Of a DNA stretch of 64,000 nucleotides, positions 30,914 through 40,957 are shown piece after piece. The stretch comes from Microbacterium candidum. GTDB lineage: Bacteria > Actinomycetota > Actinomycetes > Actinomycetales > Microbacteriaceae. The position numbers and the translations under genes are program-made. Each line of letters begins with the position of its first letter. The stretch's first letter is position 1. Where the stretch lies: assembly GCF_030315975.1 (NCBI RefSeq), contig NZ_JASXSZ010000001.1, positions 372,001 to 436,000 on the forward strand, given 5' to 3'. Below the pieces are notes generated by a model. That model did not search any database, was not told the origin of the DNA, and saw nothing but the letters and a program-made list of their open reading frames with translations.

Positions 30914-31791
30914 GCGCGCTCCTCGGCTTCCGGCTCGTCGGTCCCCGAGCCTGTCGAGGGGTCGTCTCCGGTCCCCGAGCTTCTCGAGGGGTCGTCTTCC
31001 TGTTCGTCGGGGCTGCGACGCCTCGACGGGCTCGGCGACCGGTGGTCTTCTGTCTGCGCCGGACTCTTTGCCTCGGGCAGCGGCTGCGACGGACGGATGC
31101 CGTCCTCTCGCGAGTCGTCTTCTTCGGTCCCCGAGCCTGTCGAGGCGTCGTCCGTGGGGACGGCAGCCGGCTCGATCACGGCGTCGGCATCCGCATCCAC
31201 GTCGGACGACACAGGGATGCGGAGGAGGGATGCCGCAGCCTGACCCACGATGACGAGCATCGCCAGTCCGCGCGCGGCGAAGGCCTCGACGAGGTCGATG
31301 CTCTCGCGCGGATCACCGCCGTGGCGGTCCGGGGAGACGAGGACGATGCCCTCGATCCCTTCGCGCAGGGCCGTCAGCTCGAGGAGCAGACCGATGCGCT
31401 CGCGGGGGGAGACGTCGCCGAACGGGACGCGCGCGAGGTGTCCGTAGCCGGCGGCATCCAGCCAGCGCCGCACGGCGATGGGGTTCGCCGTGCGTCCGGC
31501 GAACATCAGCTCCTCGGCCGTGACCCCCGCGACGGTGACGTTCGGCGCGGGGTCGCTCACGTCGGGGGCGTCGACGAGCGCGACGCGTCGGCGGAGGGCC
31601 GCCGCATCCGTCTTCCCATCGACGACGACCACGCCGCTCGCCGGGCGCATCCGGCCGGACGCGATGAGCCCGAGGACCGTGGGGCGCTGCTCCGTCTCGG
31701 CGACCGCGACGGCGACCTCGCCGGACGCGTAGGACACGGACGTGGCCGGCAGAGCGAGCCCCTTGGACACCTCCCGCAGCTCGACGCGCAT
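30910..31791 (-). CDS. Degenerate ABC-ATPase-like protein with repeat-derived C-terminal tail
   Basis: 293 residues. About residues 1-200 follow an ABC-ATPase layout. LIASGRMRPASGVVVVDG stands where the region after Walker A lies, VSPRERIGLLLEL takes the signature place, and IEGIVLVSPDRHGG the Walker B place. No GxxGxGKS/T Walker A is present, so ATP hydrolysis is doubtful. The last ~85 residues are low-complexity and acidic, with DDASTGSGT, DDPSRSSGT and DDPSTGSGT, each encoded by a copy of the dispersed DNA repeat. The ATG shares its A with the TetR stop, and the end overlaps the yhgE start. Likely a regulatory or pseudo-ATPase subunit of the YhgE exporter. Confidence 0.8.
   Translation of the reverse strand: MRVELREVSKGLALPATSVSYASGEVAVAVAETEQRPTVLGLIASGRMRPASGVVVVDGKTDAAALRRRVALVDAPDVSDPAPNVTVAGVTAEELMFAGRTANPIAVRRWLDAAGYGHLARVPFGDVSPRERIGLLLELTALREGIEGIVLVSPDRHGGDPRESIDLVEAFAARGLAMLVIVGQAAASLLRIPVSSDVDADADAVIEPAAVPTDDASTGSGTEEDDSREDGIRPSQPLPEAKSPAQTEDHRSPSPSRRRSPDEQEDDPSRSSGTGDDPSTGSGTDEPEAEERA
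30940..31152 (-). repeat. Four intragenic copies of the GGTCCCCGAG dispersed repeat
   Basis: Copies at 30940-30966, 30970-30996 and 31126-31152 read GGTCCCCGAGC..TCGAGG..CGTC. A copy in the other orientation is at 31017-31043. All lie inside the C-terminal coding part of the ATPase-like gene and encode its low-complexity tail. Confidence 0.85.
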
Positions 31792-32435
31792 CAGGCGGCC
31801 TTCTCGGTCGCGGGGATGTCGAGGATGTCGGGATGCCGCGTCAGCAGTGCAACGCTCTCGCGCCACGAGAGCCCGGCGATGCTGAGGACCGCCTTGACCG
31901 CCAGAGGGGCCGAGTCGGGCGAGTCGGCGTCGAGGTGGCCGACGACGGTGCGCGCGGTCTCCTCGATGAGGCGGGCGACGGTCGGGGCGGGGATGTCGGC
32001 GCGGAGGGTGCCGGCATCCTGCCCTCGTCGCACGATGTCGAGCACGGTGCGACGGATCGGGGCGAGGAAGTCGGCGGTCTCCTGCACGTGCGCGTCGTCG
32101 AGGGCGATGGCGGCTGCCACCTGGACCATCGCGGCCTTGCGCCACAGCCGCGCGGTGAGGCGGGCGAGCGCGACCGGGGCGTCGGCGTCGTGGATGTCGA
32201 GGGCGATCTCGTTGAAGCGCGGGGCGCCGGCGGCGAGGATCTCGCGGATGAGGGCGTCGCGGTCCTCGAAGTGCCCGTAGAGCGCGCGGCGGGAGAGGCC
32301 GGCGTTGCGCGCGATGACATCGAGGGATGCGCGGGGGTCGTGCGCGATCGCCGCGGTGGCGGCCGCGATGATGCCGGCTCGGTTCTCGAGGGCATCGCGA
32401 CGCGGACGGCGCGCGGAAGAAGTGGTGTTCGTCAC
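31791..32435 (-). CDS. TetR-family transcriptional regulator
   Basis: 214 residues. The N-terminal helix-turn-helix includes LDVIARNAGLSRRALYGHFEDRDALI, followed by a helical effector domain. It heads the operon with the ATPase-like and YhgE genes and most likely represses it. GTG at 32435 lies six bases after a TATAGT -10, and a 24-bp palindrome begins at the -10, so the gene should be leaderless and autoregulated. TetR-YhgE pairing is common in actinobacteria; the inducer is unknown. Confidence 0.92.
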   Translation of the reverse strand: MTNTTSSARRPRRDALENRAGIIAAATAAIAHDPRASLDVIARNAGLSRRALYGHFEDRDALIREILAAGAPRFNEIALDIHDADAPVALARLTARLWRKAAMVQVAAAIALDDAHVQETADFLAPIRRTVLDIVRRGQDAGTLRADIPAPTVARLIEETARTVVGHLDADSPDSAPLAVKAVLSIAGLSWRESVALLTRHPDILDIPATEKAA

Positions 32436-32441
32436 ACCACC

Positions 32442-32470
32442 ACTATAACTTGCACGCGAGTGTGCAAGTT
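32442..32470 (-). promoter_or_regulatory. TetR promoter and operator
   Basis: TATAGT (32442-32447) is six bases before the GTG. Perfect 9-bp arms AACTTGCAC (32447-32455) and GTGCAAGTT (32462-32470) with a 6-bp spacer start at its upstream edge. Binding here would cover the promoter. Confidence 0.7.
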
Positions 32471-32485
32471 AAAAGTTCGCTGAGA

Positions 32486-34012
<1,527 letters not shown>

Positions 34013-34029
34013 TCATGCGGATGCATCCT

Positions 34030-34072
34030 CCCTTCGTCGAATCTCCTCCGCTCATCGAGCGGAGTCGAAGGG
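34030..34072. repeat. Hairpin repeat of the GAGCGGAGTCGAAGGG type
   Basis: Nested arms CCCTTCG/CGAAGGG and CTCCGCTC/GAGCGGAG with an ATC loop. It resembles the longer element with core GGGTCGTTGAGCGAGCGAAG seen at 39419 and 56487. Confidence 0.65.
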
Positions 34073-34103
34073 TGCGTGGCGGATGGGGGCGGATCGTCGG
34101 CAT

Positions 34104-34119
34104 GTCTGCCCCGGCAGAC
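34104..34119. promoter_or_regulatory. Palindrome upstream of the P450 gene
   Basis: GTCTGCCCCGGCAGAC is a perfect 7-bp inverted repeat with a CC centre, 55 bp before the P450 start. It could be an operator for an unlinked regulator. Confidence 0.35.
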
Positions 34120-34161
34120 GCGGGTGCGCGGATGCGGCCGGGCAGCCCTGGTATACCGCCC

Positions 34162-34167
34162 TAGAAT
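34162..34167 (+). promoter_or_regulatory. -10 element of a leaderless promoter for the P450 gene
   Basis: TAGAAT ends six bases before the ATG at 34174. There is no ribosome site between them. Confidence 0.55.
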
Positions 34168-34173
34168 CGCGGG

Positions 34174-35385
34174 ATGAACAGCGCTGTTCCCTACCTCGAC
34201 CTCGCCGACACCGCCTTCGACGTCACGAGCGACACCGTCCATCGCGCGCAGCAGGACAGCTGGTACGCCGAGACGCCCTACGGCTGGGCGGTCCTCCGAT
34301 ACGAGGAGGGCACGGCGCTCCTGAAGGACCGTCGATTCCGGCAGGGCAATGCCCAGTGGCCCGACCAGAACGGCATCCACGACGGCCCGTGGCGCGAGTG
34401 GTGGCAGGAGACCCTCCTCAGCCTCGAGGGCGTCGACCACCTTCGCCTGCGGCGCCTCCTCGGCCCCGCGTTCCGTAACAAGACGATCGAGGCGATGCGT
34501 CCGCAGTTCCAAGCGCTCGCGAACGAGCTCATCGACGGATTCGCGCGTCCCGATGCCGACGGATGGTGCCGGGTCGAGTTCGTCTCGCAGTTCGCCGAGC
34601 CGTATGCATCCCGCATCCTGTGCCTGCTCCTCGGGCTCCCCGATGAGCAGTGGCCGCAGGTCGCGCACTGGGCGGACGATCTCGGGAAATCGTTCGGCAT
34701 CAACGTCCGTCGCGACCTCCCGCGGATCGAGGCGGCTCTGGAGGGCCTCACCGGATACATCGAGGAGGTCATCGCCGACCGCCAGGTGAACCCTCGGGAC
34801 GACCTCGTCACGGCGCTCGTCACCGCGCAGGAGGAGGGTGAGTCTCTGTCGCGTCGTGAGCTCAGCGTCGCGCTGGTGTTCCTCGCTTTCGCGGGGATGG
34901 AGACCACCCGCAACCAGCTCGGCCTCGCCCTCCAGACCCTGCTCGCCTACCCGGATCAGTGGGCGCTCCTCGGCGCGCGGCCCGAACTCGGAGCCCGCGC
35001 GGTCGAGGAGGTGATGCGCGTCAACCCGACGGTGACGTGGGTGACGCGCGAAGCGGTCGAGGACGTCGACCTCAACGGCCTGCACGTGCGGGAGGGCGGG
35101 ATCGTGCAGGTGCTCTCGCACGCGATCGGCACGGACCCGCGGGCGATGGTCGACCACGTGGGGTTCGACATCACGGTCGACGACCGCCCGCCGCACAGCG
35201 GTTTCGGCGGCGGCATCCACCACTGCCTCGGCCACTTCGTCGCGCGGACGGACATGTCGGTCGCCCTGCCGCTCCTGGCAGCCCGGATGCCGGATGCTGA
35301 GCCTGACGGCCTGGGCGAATGGCTCCCGGTATCGGGCAACACCGGTCCGATCCGGTTCCCCATCCGCTTCCGCCCGGCCGAGTGA
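34174..35385 (+). CDS. Cytochrome P450
   Basis: 403 residues, the size of a soluble class I bacterial P450. I-helix AFAGMETTRNQ, K-helix EEVMR and the heme loop FGGGIHHCLGH (ligand Cys351) are intact. The enzyme would insert oxygen into an organic substrate, taking electrons from ferredoxin and its reductase. Neither redox partner is next to it, so they must be supplied from elsewhere. The start follows a TAGAAT -10 by six bases. The gene is isolated between argG and a NUDIX gene, so no pathway can be inferred. Confidence 0.95.
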   Translation: MNSAVPYLDLADTAFDVTSDTVHRAQQDSWYAETPYGWAVLRYEEGTALLKDRRFRQGNAQWPDQNGIHDGPWREWWQETLLSLEGVDHLRLRRLLGPAFRNKTIEAMRPQFQALANELIDGFARPDADGWCRVEFVSQFAEPYASRILCLLLGLPDEQWPQVAHWADDLGKSFGINVRRDLPRIEAALEGLTGYIEEVIADRQVNPRDDLVTALVTAQEEGESLSRRELSVALVFLAFAGMETTRNQLGLALQTLLAYPDQWALLGARPELGARAVEEVMRVNPTVTWVTREAVEDVDLNGLHVREGGIVQVLSHAIGTDPRAMVDHVGFDITVDDRPPHSGFGGGIHHCLGHFVARTDMSVALPLLAARMPDAEPDGLGEWLPVSGNTGPIRFPIRFRPAE

Positions 35386-35397
35386 CCCTGACACCAT

Positions 35398-35466
35398 CTC
35401 CTCAGATCTTGCGCAGAACGGACGCGCGCCGTCCGGGTATGGCGCGGCGGAGCCGAATCTGAGGAG
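35398..35466. repeat. Inverted repeat downstream of the P450 gene
   Basis: Perfect 10-bp arms CTCCTCAGAT and ATCTGAGGAG lie 49 bp apart, with an inner CGGAC/GTCCG hairpin. It begins 12 bp after the P450 stop and may terminate it. Confidence 0.55.
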
Positions 35467-35497
35467 TTGGAGCAGCCGACGGACCCGCCCCGCGGGC

Positions 35498-35503
35498 TAC
35501 GGT
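35498..35503 (+). promoter_or_regulatory. -10 element of a leaderless promoter for the NUDIX gene
   Basis: TACGGT ends six bases before the ATG at 35510. Confidence 0.45.
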
Positions 35504-35509
35504 GGCGGG

Positions 35510-35884
35510 ATGGAGCGGATCGAGGTCGTCGGCGCGGTGATCGTGCGGGACGGCCGCATCCTCGCCGCCCGCCGCGGGCCCGGGATGTCCGTGCCCGGCG
35601 TGTGGGAGTTCCCCGGTGGCAAGATCGAGCCCGGCGAGACGCCCGAGGAGGCGCTCCGCCGTGAGCTCGTCGAAGAGCTCGGCTGCACCGTCCAGGTCGG
35701 CGATCGCGTCACCTCGACCGACCACGGTCACGTCACGCTGACGACGTACTACTGCCGGCTGGTCGAGGGGATGCCGCATCCCTTCGAGCACTCGGAGCTC
35801 CGCTGGCTCGCACCCGACGCCCTCGCGGATCTCGACTGGGCACCCGCCGACATCCCCGCGGTTCAGCTGCTCATGGGTGGATGA
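35510..35884 (+). CDS. NUDIX hydrolase, MutT/8-oxo-dGTP diphosphatase type
   Basis: 124 residues. A full Nudix box runs from residue 36 to 58 (GGKIEPGETPEEALRRELVEELG pattern with all acidic metal ligands). The N-terminal VVGAVIV..GRILAARR and LRWLAPDAL are typical of MutT-like proteins that remove oxidised nucleotides. The ATG at 35510 matches the leaderless promoter; an upstream in-frame start at 35294 would overlap the P450 gene. Substrate assignment beyond the family is inference. Confidence 0.9.
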   Translation: MERIEVVGAVIVRDGRILAARRGPGMSVPGVWEFPGGKIEPGETPEEALRRELVEELGCTVQVGDRVTSTDHGHVTLTTYYCRLVEGMPHPFEHSELRWLAPDALADLDWAPADIPAVQLLMGG

Positions 35885-35891
35885 CGCCCGC

Positions 35892-35952
35892 ACGGATGGC
35901 GAGAGGATTCACGGGTGGCGAGCCGATTCGGCCGGATGCTCTCGCCATCCGT
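35892..35952. repeat. Inverted repeat between convergent NUDIX and Pr6Pr genes
   Basis: Perfect 14-bp arms ACGGATGGCGAGAG (35892-35905) and CTCTCGCCATCCGT (35939-35952), with a second CTCTCGCCATCTGT copy right after at 35958. Likely a shared terminator. Confidence 0.65.
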
Positions 35953-35984
35953 ACAGGCTCTCGCCATCTGTACGGGAGGGGGTT

Positions 35985-36701
35985 TCAGGTGGCGAGGGCC
36001 GGCTCCGGCTGACGGACCCGTCCACGGATGCGGCTCACCCAGACGACTCCGGCAGCGGCCACGCCGAGGGCGACGGCGATGACGCCCACCCAGAACCAGA
36101 CCGAGGCCCAGCTCCCGAGGTGCGGGTTCAGGAACGGATACGGGTACCACCAGTGGTCGCCGTTGACCGGGTTCACGACGTTCTCGCCGCGCAGCAGCGT
36201 GTAGGCGACCCACACGAGCGGGAAGATCAGCACGACGCCGATCGCGCCCCAGCCGAGGCAGCGGCGGCGCGGCGCGAGGAACAGATCGAGCAGCAGGAAC
36301 GCCGGCCCCACCACGTGGAGCACCTCGTTCGACCACGGGACGGTCGTGCCCTGCGGCAGCTCGACGCCGCGCAGCAGCGTGTTGTAGACGATGCCCGTCA
36401 CGATCATGTACGTGGTGACCGAGGCGAGCATCAGGCCGAGACCCCGGGGTTCGGATGCCGCATTCCGGCCTCGCGTCCAGAACCACACGGCCGCCCACAG
36501 CAGGACGATGACGGCCCCGACGTTGGAGAGGATCGTGAAGAAGCTGAAGAAGTTCGTGACCGTGGTGCCGACGTCGCGGCCCGCATCCATCGCTCCGCCG
36601 ATCGTCCTGACCGCCTGCGCGACGATCGCCGCGGCGATGAGCACGGCGACGAGGGCACGCAGCACGGTCCAGGTCTGAGCCCACGCGGGGGTTCGGGTCA
36701 T
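35985..36701 (-). CDS. Pr6Pr-family (FAR-17a/AIG1-like) membrane protein
   Basis: 238 residues with six hydrophobic segments. Conserved features of the family are [32 protein letters not shown] and [10 protein letters not shown]. These proteins resemble eukaryotic AIG1/androgen-induced hydrolases, in which a Thr and His act on fatty esters; the bacterial role is not known. The ATG at 36701 is seven bases after TAGGGT; an in-frame GTG at 36710 is less likely because it touches that element. Divergent from purA. Confidence 0.82.
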   Translation of the reverse strand: MTRTPAWAQTWTVLRALVAVLIAAAIVAQAVRTIGGAMDAGRDVGTTVTNFFSFFTILSNVGAVIVLLWAAVWFWTRGRNAASEPRGLGLMLASVTTYMIVTGIVYNTLLRGVELPQGTTVPWSNEVLHVVGPAFLLLDLFLAPRRRCLGWGAIGVVLIFPLVWVAYTLLRGENVVNPVNGDHWWYPYPFLNPHLGSWASVWFWVGVIAVALGVAAAGVVWVSRIRGRVRQPEPALAT

Positions 36702-36708
36702 GGCGCTC

Positions 36709-36714
36709 ACCCTA
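36709..36714 (-). promoter_or_regulatory. -10 element for the Pr6Pr gene
   Basis: TAGGGT on the minus strand, seven bases before the ATG at 36701. Confidence 0.4.
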
Positions 36715-36858
36715 CGGCAGGCGGGAACCGCCCGACCGGAGGCGCAGCATCGTCCGCGCGACCGGGTCGCGGCGACGGTATCCACGGGCTGCGGGGTGAT
36801 TCGTCCACCGCCGATAGGATGGGGTGTAACCCGTCCTACACACGAACCGGGGGCTCTC

Positions 36859-38142
36859 ATGCCAGGAATCGCGATCATCGGCGTCCAGTGGGGGGACGAG
36901 GGGAAGGGCAAGGCCACCGACCTCCTCGGCGAGCGCACCGACTGGGTGGTGAAGTTCAACGGCGGCAACAACGCCGGGCACACCGTCGTCGTCGGCGACG
37001 AGAAGTACGCGCTGCACCTGCTGCCGAGCGGCATCCTGACTCCCGGCGTCAACCCGGTGATCGGCAACGGCGTGGTCGTCGACCTCGAGGTGCTCTTCTA
37101 CGAGCTCGAGGCGCTCAACGCCCGCGGCGTCGACACCTCGCGGCTGCGCATCAGCGCCAATGCGCACATCATCACGCAGTACCACCGCACCCTCGACAAG
37201 GTGACCGAGCGCTTTCTCGGCAAGCGCCAGATCGGCACCACCGGTCGCGGCATCGGCCCCGCATACGCCGACAAGATCAACCGCGTCGGCATCCGCGTGC
37301 AGGACCTGTTCGACGAGAACATCCTGCGGCAGAAGGTCGAAGGCGCGCTCGACCAGAAGAACCACCTCCTCGTGAAGGTCTTCAATCGCCGCGCGATCAC
37401 GTGCGACGAGATCGTCGACGACCTGCTGTCGTACACCGAGCGCCTGCGTCCGATGGTCGCCGACACGTCCCTCCTGCTGAACCAGGCGCTGGATGCGGGC
37501 GAGGTCGTCGTGTTCGAGGGCGGCCAGGCCACGATGCTCGACGTCGACCACGGCACGTACCCGTTCGTCACGTCCTCCTCGGCGACCGCCGGCGGCGCGG
37601 CCACCGGCGCCGGCGTCGGCCCGAACCGTCTCGACCGCATCGTCGGCATCGTGAAGGCGTACACGACCCGCGTCGGCTCGGGGCCCTTCCCGACGGAGCT
37701 CTTCGACGAGAGCGGCGACTGGCTGCGCTCACGGGGCTTCGAGTTCGGCACGACGACCGGGCGCCCCCGCCGCGTCGGCTGGTACGACGCGCCCGTCACG
37801 CGTTACGCGACCCGCATCAACGGCATCACCGACCTCGTTCTCACGAAGCTCGACATCCTCACCGGGCTCGACCAGATCCCGGTGTGCGTCGCGTACGACG
37901 TCGACGGCGTCCGCTTCGACGAGATGCCCGTGAACCAGACCGACTTCCACCACGCGAAGCCGATCTACGAGTACCTGCCCGGCTGGAAGCAGGACATCTC
38001 CACCGCGCGCACGTTCAACGACCTCCCGGTCGAGGCGCAGGAGTACATCCTGGCGCTCGAGGCGATGAGCGGCACGCGCATCTCGGTCATCGGCGTCGGT
38101 CCCGCCCGCGACGAGGTCGTCGTGCGTCACGACCTCGTATGA
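36859..38142 (+). CDS. purA: Adenylosuccinate synthetase
   Basis: 427 residues. It converts IMP and aspartate to adenylosuccinate with GTP, the first committed step to AMP. Signatures: [12 protein letters not shown] near the N-terminus, [23 protein letters not shown] and [22 protein letters not shown]. The ATG at 36859 gives the standard N-terminus; a GGGGG run lies upstream. A TAGGAT at 36815 may be the -10. The stop overlaps the lactonase start as ATGA. Confidence 0.97.
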   Translation: MPGIAIIGVQWGDEGKGKATDLLGERTDWVVKFNGGNNAGHTVVVGDEKYALHLLPSGILTPGVNPVIGNGVVVDLEVLFYELEALNARGVDTSRLRISANAHIITQYHRTLDKVTERFLGKRQIGTTGRGIGPAYADKINRVGIRVQDLFDENILRQKVEGALDQKNHLLVKVFNRRAITCDEIVDDLLSYTERLRPMVADTSLLLNQALDAGEVVVFEGGQATMLDVDHGTYPFVTSSSATAGGAATGAGVGPNRLDRIVGIVKAYTTRVGSGPFPTELFDESGDWLRSRGFEFGTTTGRPRRVGWYDAPVTRYATRINGITDLVLTKLDILTGLDQIPVCVAYDVDGVRFDEMPVNQTDFHHAKPIYEYLPGWKQDISTARTFNDLPVEAQEYILALEAMSGTRISVIGVGPARDEVVVRHDLV

Positions 38143-39401
38143 GGTTCCTGACCGGCGGGTACACCGCCGACATGGACGGCTCGGGATCCGGCGTCGGGAT
38201 GCTGCTCGCCGGCGCCGCGGACGACGCGCTCGCGGGCGGACCGCTCGGCTTCGCCGGCGCGGTCGCTCCGGCCGATTCGCCCTCATGGGTGACGCTGCAT
38301 CCCGGGTCCCCGAGCAGCCACGGGTCCCCGAGCAGTCACGGGTCCCCGAGCCTGTCGAGGGGCGACGTCGTCTACGCGGCGCTCGAGGGCACGGGTGCCG
38401 TCCAGGCGTTCCGTCGCACGGGGGAGGCGTCGTTCGTCGCGCTCGGCGAGCCCGTCGCGACCGGGGAGCTCACGTGCCACCTCGCCGTCGCCCGCGACGG
38501 CTCGTACCTCATCGCCTCGTGCTGGGGCGACGGGCGCGTGGTGCGCGTGGGACTGGATGCAGCCGGCCGCCCCGGTACCGCCACGATCGCCCCCGCCGCG
38601 AAGGACCCCTACGGGCCCGATGCGCCCCTCGACGGGCTCGGGGACCGGCAGGCCGACATGGCGGCCGCCGTCGACATCGCGGCCGCGGCCCGCGCGCTGC
38701 GCGAGGTCGCCGGCGAGTATGCGCACCTGATCCCCGGCACGGACGAGTCCGACGAGGATCTGGCGAAGGCGGAGGCCGAGGCATCCCTCGCCGCCGCAGA
38801 CCCCCGCGTCTCGCGCGCCCACGAGACGGTGTTCCTGCCGGGCGGGTTGATCGCCACGACCGACATGGGGTTCGACCTCGTGCGCTTCTGGCGTTCAGGC
38901 GCGAGCGGGTTGACCCCGGTGCAGCAGATCGTGATGCCGCGCGGCAGCGGTCCGCGGCACATGGTGCTCCATCCGAGCGGCCACCTGTACGTCGTGACCG
39001 AGCTTTCGCACGAGGTCTTCGTGCTCGCGCCCTCCCGCGAGGGCGCGTGGGGCATCGTGGGCGGAACGCCGCTGGGTTCCGGCATCCTTCCGACCGACAC
39101 CGCCGCCGAGCTCGCGGCATCCTTCGACGGACAGTTCCTGTACGCGGGCGTGCGCGGGTCGAACACCATCGCGACACTGCGCGTGCGCGGGGCGGGGGAG
39201 TCGCTGGAGCCGGTCGCTCTCGTCGAGTCCGGGGTGGACTGGCCGCGCCACCACCTCGTCGTGCGCGACACGCTGCTCGTGGCCGGTCAGCTCTCCGACG
39301 AGGTCGCATCGCTGACCCTCGACACGCGCACCGGAGTGCCCGGACGCGTGCGCTACCGCACCGCCGTGCCGTCGCCGACCTGCATCGCGATCCTGCCCTG
39401 A
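38139..39401 (+). CDS. Lactonase-family beta-propeller (6-phosphogluconolactonase type) carrying DNA-repeat insertions
   Basis: 420 residues with WD-like beta-propeller repeats ([52 protein letters not shown]), as in the YbhE/Pgl lactonase family that opens 6-phosphogluconolactone. The start is coupled to purA. Two segments look foreign. [21 protein letters not shown] (about residues 56-76) is encoded by three 18-bp tandem units of the GGTCCCCGAGC repeat. [10 protein letters not shown] (about 161-170) is encoded by a fourth copy in the other orientation. Both probably sit in surface loops. Whether the enzyme still acts on the usual substrate is unknown. An open frame extends far upstream across purA but is a shadow. 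Confidence 0.85.
   Translation: MRFLTGGYTADMDGSGSGVGMLLAGAADDALAGGPLGFAGAVAPADSPSWVTLHPGSPSSHGSPSSHGSPSLSRGDVVYAALEGTGAVQAFRRTGEASFVALGEPVATGELTCHLAVARDGSYLIASCWGDGRVVRVGLDAAGRPGTATIAPAAKDPYGPDAPLDGLGDRQADMAAAVDIAAAARALREVAGEYAHLIPGTDESDEDLAKAEAEASLAAADPRVSRAHETVFLPGGLIATTDMGFDLVRFWRSGASGLTPVQQIVMPRGSGPRHMVLHPSGHLYVVTELSHEVFVLAPSREGAWGIVGGTPLGSGILPTDTAAELAASFDGQFLYAGVRGSNTIATLRVRGAGESLEPVALVESGVDWPRHHLVVRDTLLVAGQLSDEVASLTLDTRTGVPGRVRYRTAVPSPTCIAILP
38304..38363 (+). repeat. 18-bp tandem repeat inside the lactonase gene
   Basis: Three units starting GGGTCCCCGAGC at 38304, 38322 and 38340, the last continuing as a full dispersed-repeat core through CTGTCGAGGGG. In frame, each adds six residues. 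Confidence 0.85.
38625..38648 (-). repeat. Second dispersed-repeat copy inside the lactonase gene
   Basis: CCCCTCGACGGGCTCGGGGA reads as the reverse complement of the core and is translated as PLDGLGDR. Confidence 0.75.
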
Positions 39402-39418
39402 CGCCCCCTTGTCCTTGG

Positions 39419-39759
39419 GACGCACATTGCGTTTCGTCTCGTCGCTGCGCTCCTCGCTCAACGACCGGCGGGTCCTCGGCTCGTGTGGTCGCCGGCGCTC
39501 CTCGTGGGGCGACTACGGCTCGGTATCTCGTCGCGGGTCGTTGAGCGAGCGAAGCGAGTCGAAACGCAGCGAGGACGCACATTGCGTTTCGTCTCGTCGC
39601 TGCGCTCCTCGCTCAACGACCGGCGGGTCTTCGGCTCGTATCGTCGTCAGCGCTCCTCGCGGCGCGTGCACGGATCGGCATCTCATCACGGGTCGTTGAG
39701 CGAGCGAAGCGAGTCGAAACGCAGAGACGAAACGCAGCGAGGGCGAGCTGCGTTTCGTC
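39419..39759. repeat. Tandem pair of 155-bp hairpin repeat units plus a terminator-like hairpin
   Basis: The 389 bp between the lactonase and the monooxygenase hold no gene. A unit beginning GACGCACATTGCGTTTCGTC starts at 39419 and again at 39574. In each unit a left arm GCGTTTCGTCTCGTCGCTGC..CTCAACGACC faces a right arm GGGTCGTTGAGCGAGCGAAG..GAAACGC across ~70 bp. At 39726-39759 a perfect 13-bp hairpin GACGAAACGCAGC/GCTGCGTTTCGTC follows and may terminate the flanking genes. Confidence 0.85.
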
Positions 39760-39790
39760 TGCGCGCCGGCGCTCGCGGGCGACCCTCGGG

Positions 39791-40891
39791 TCAGCGCCGG
39801 ACGACGGCAGACACGCGGTCGCCCGCGAAGAGGTGCTCGACGACGTACTCGGCGTCGCGGCCCATGCCCATCAGAGTCGGCGAGGCGACCGAATACTGGA
39901 ACGGCAGTCCCATGAATGCGAGCCCCGGGACCGCAGTGGCCATGCCGCGTTCGTGCGACGGCCACCCGTGCGAATCGAAGGCCGCCGGGATGTCGACCCA
40001 GTCGAGTCGCGGCAGCGAGCCGGTGCACCAGATCACAGTCGCCGCATCCACCGGCTCGCCGTCGTCCAGCACGGGCCAGCCGTCGACGGCGCCCGCGACT
40101 CGGCCGACATGGCGGACCCCCGCCTTCTCGAGCTGCGCCATGTGATTGCGGACGAGGTTGACACCGTGTCCGGCGTGCTCGTCGCGGAACCTCCGGCCCC
40201 GCTCGGTGTCGATGGTCGTGTTGCGCAGCCGGCGGATGAAGATGCTGGCCATCAGGTTCCCGATGGGGGTGTCGATGGGTGCCGGGACTTCACCCGGATT
40301 GCGCCCGGCGATCACGGTCGGGTGTCCGGCCTTGATCGCGTCCAGGGCGATGTCGGTCCCCGAGTTGCCGGCGCCGACGACGAGGACGAGCCCCGGCGCA
40401 AGATCCTCCGGCCCCTGATAGACGGTCGAGTGGAGCTGGCGGATGCCGGCATCCAGTTCTCCCGCGAACCTCGGGACGATCGGACGATGGTGAGCACCCG
40501 CGGCGACGATCACCCGATCGGCGATCGCCTCCTCACCGGTCGACAGATCGAGGTGGAATCCGCCTGACGCGTCCGGGGTCAGACGATCGACCCGCGTCGA
40601 CGTCCGGACGGGCAGGTCGAAGGCCGCCGCATACTTCTCGAGGTAGTCGGCGAGCTGTGCGCCCGTGGGGTAGTCGAAGAAGCCGATGTCGATCCGCATC
40701 CCCGGCAGGCTCGCCCAACGGCGCGGCGTGAACAGGCGGAGTGAGCGGTAACGCTCCCGCCAGGGGTCGCCGATGCGGGCGTGGTCGTCGAAGACCGTGT
40801 AGGTCGCCCCTCGGCGGCTCGCGAGACGGGCGGCGTGCAGGCCCGCGGGGCCCGCGCCGACGATGGCCAGGTCGAGTGATGTCGTGGACAT
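39791..40891 (-). CDS. FAD/NAD(P)-dependent flavin monooxygenase
   Basis: 366 residues. An N-terminal FAD Rossmann motif GAGPAGLHAARLASRRG and a second dinucleotide motif GAGNSGTDIALDA for NADPH fit the flavin-containing monooxygenase/TrxB-like group. The end has GLAFMGLPFQYSVASPTLMG. It likely oxidises a small nucleophile or ketone; substrate unknown. The ATG at 40891 has a strong GGAGGG site. It follows the LuxR/TPR gene by 66 bp on the same strand, so that regulator may control it. Confidence 0.87.
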   Translation of the reverse strand: MSTTSLDLAIVGAGPAGLHAARLASRRGATYTVFDDHARIGDPWRERYRSLRLFTPRRWASLPGMRIDIGFFDYPTGAQLADYLEKYAAAFDLPVRTSTRVDRLTPDASGGFHLDLSTGEEAIADRVIVAAGAHHRPIVPRFAGELDAGIRQLHSTVYQGPEDLAPGLVLVVGAGNSGTDIALDAIKAGHPTVIAGRNPGEVPAPIDTPIGNLMASIFIRRLRNTTIDTERGRRFRDEHAGHGVNLVRNHMAQLEKAGVRHVGRVAGAVDGWPVLDDGEPVDAATVIWCTGSLPRLDWVDIPAAFDSHGWPSHERGMATAVPGLAFMGLPFQYSVASPTLMGMGRDAEYVVEHLFAGDRVSAVVRR

Positions 40892-40957
40892 GATGCCCTC
40901 CTTCCCGCTGAACGCTACGGAGCGCGCGGAACTGCGGCATCGGCAGAAATGACCAAT

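Noticed and set aside
35877..38138. Upstream extension of the lactonase frame through purA
   Set aside because: It runs in the wrong phase over a complete purA and has no protein-like composition. The lactonase starts at 38139.
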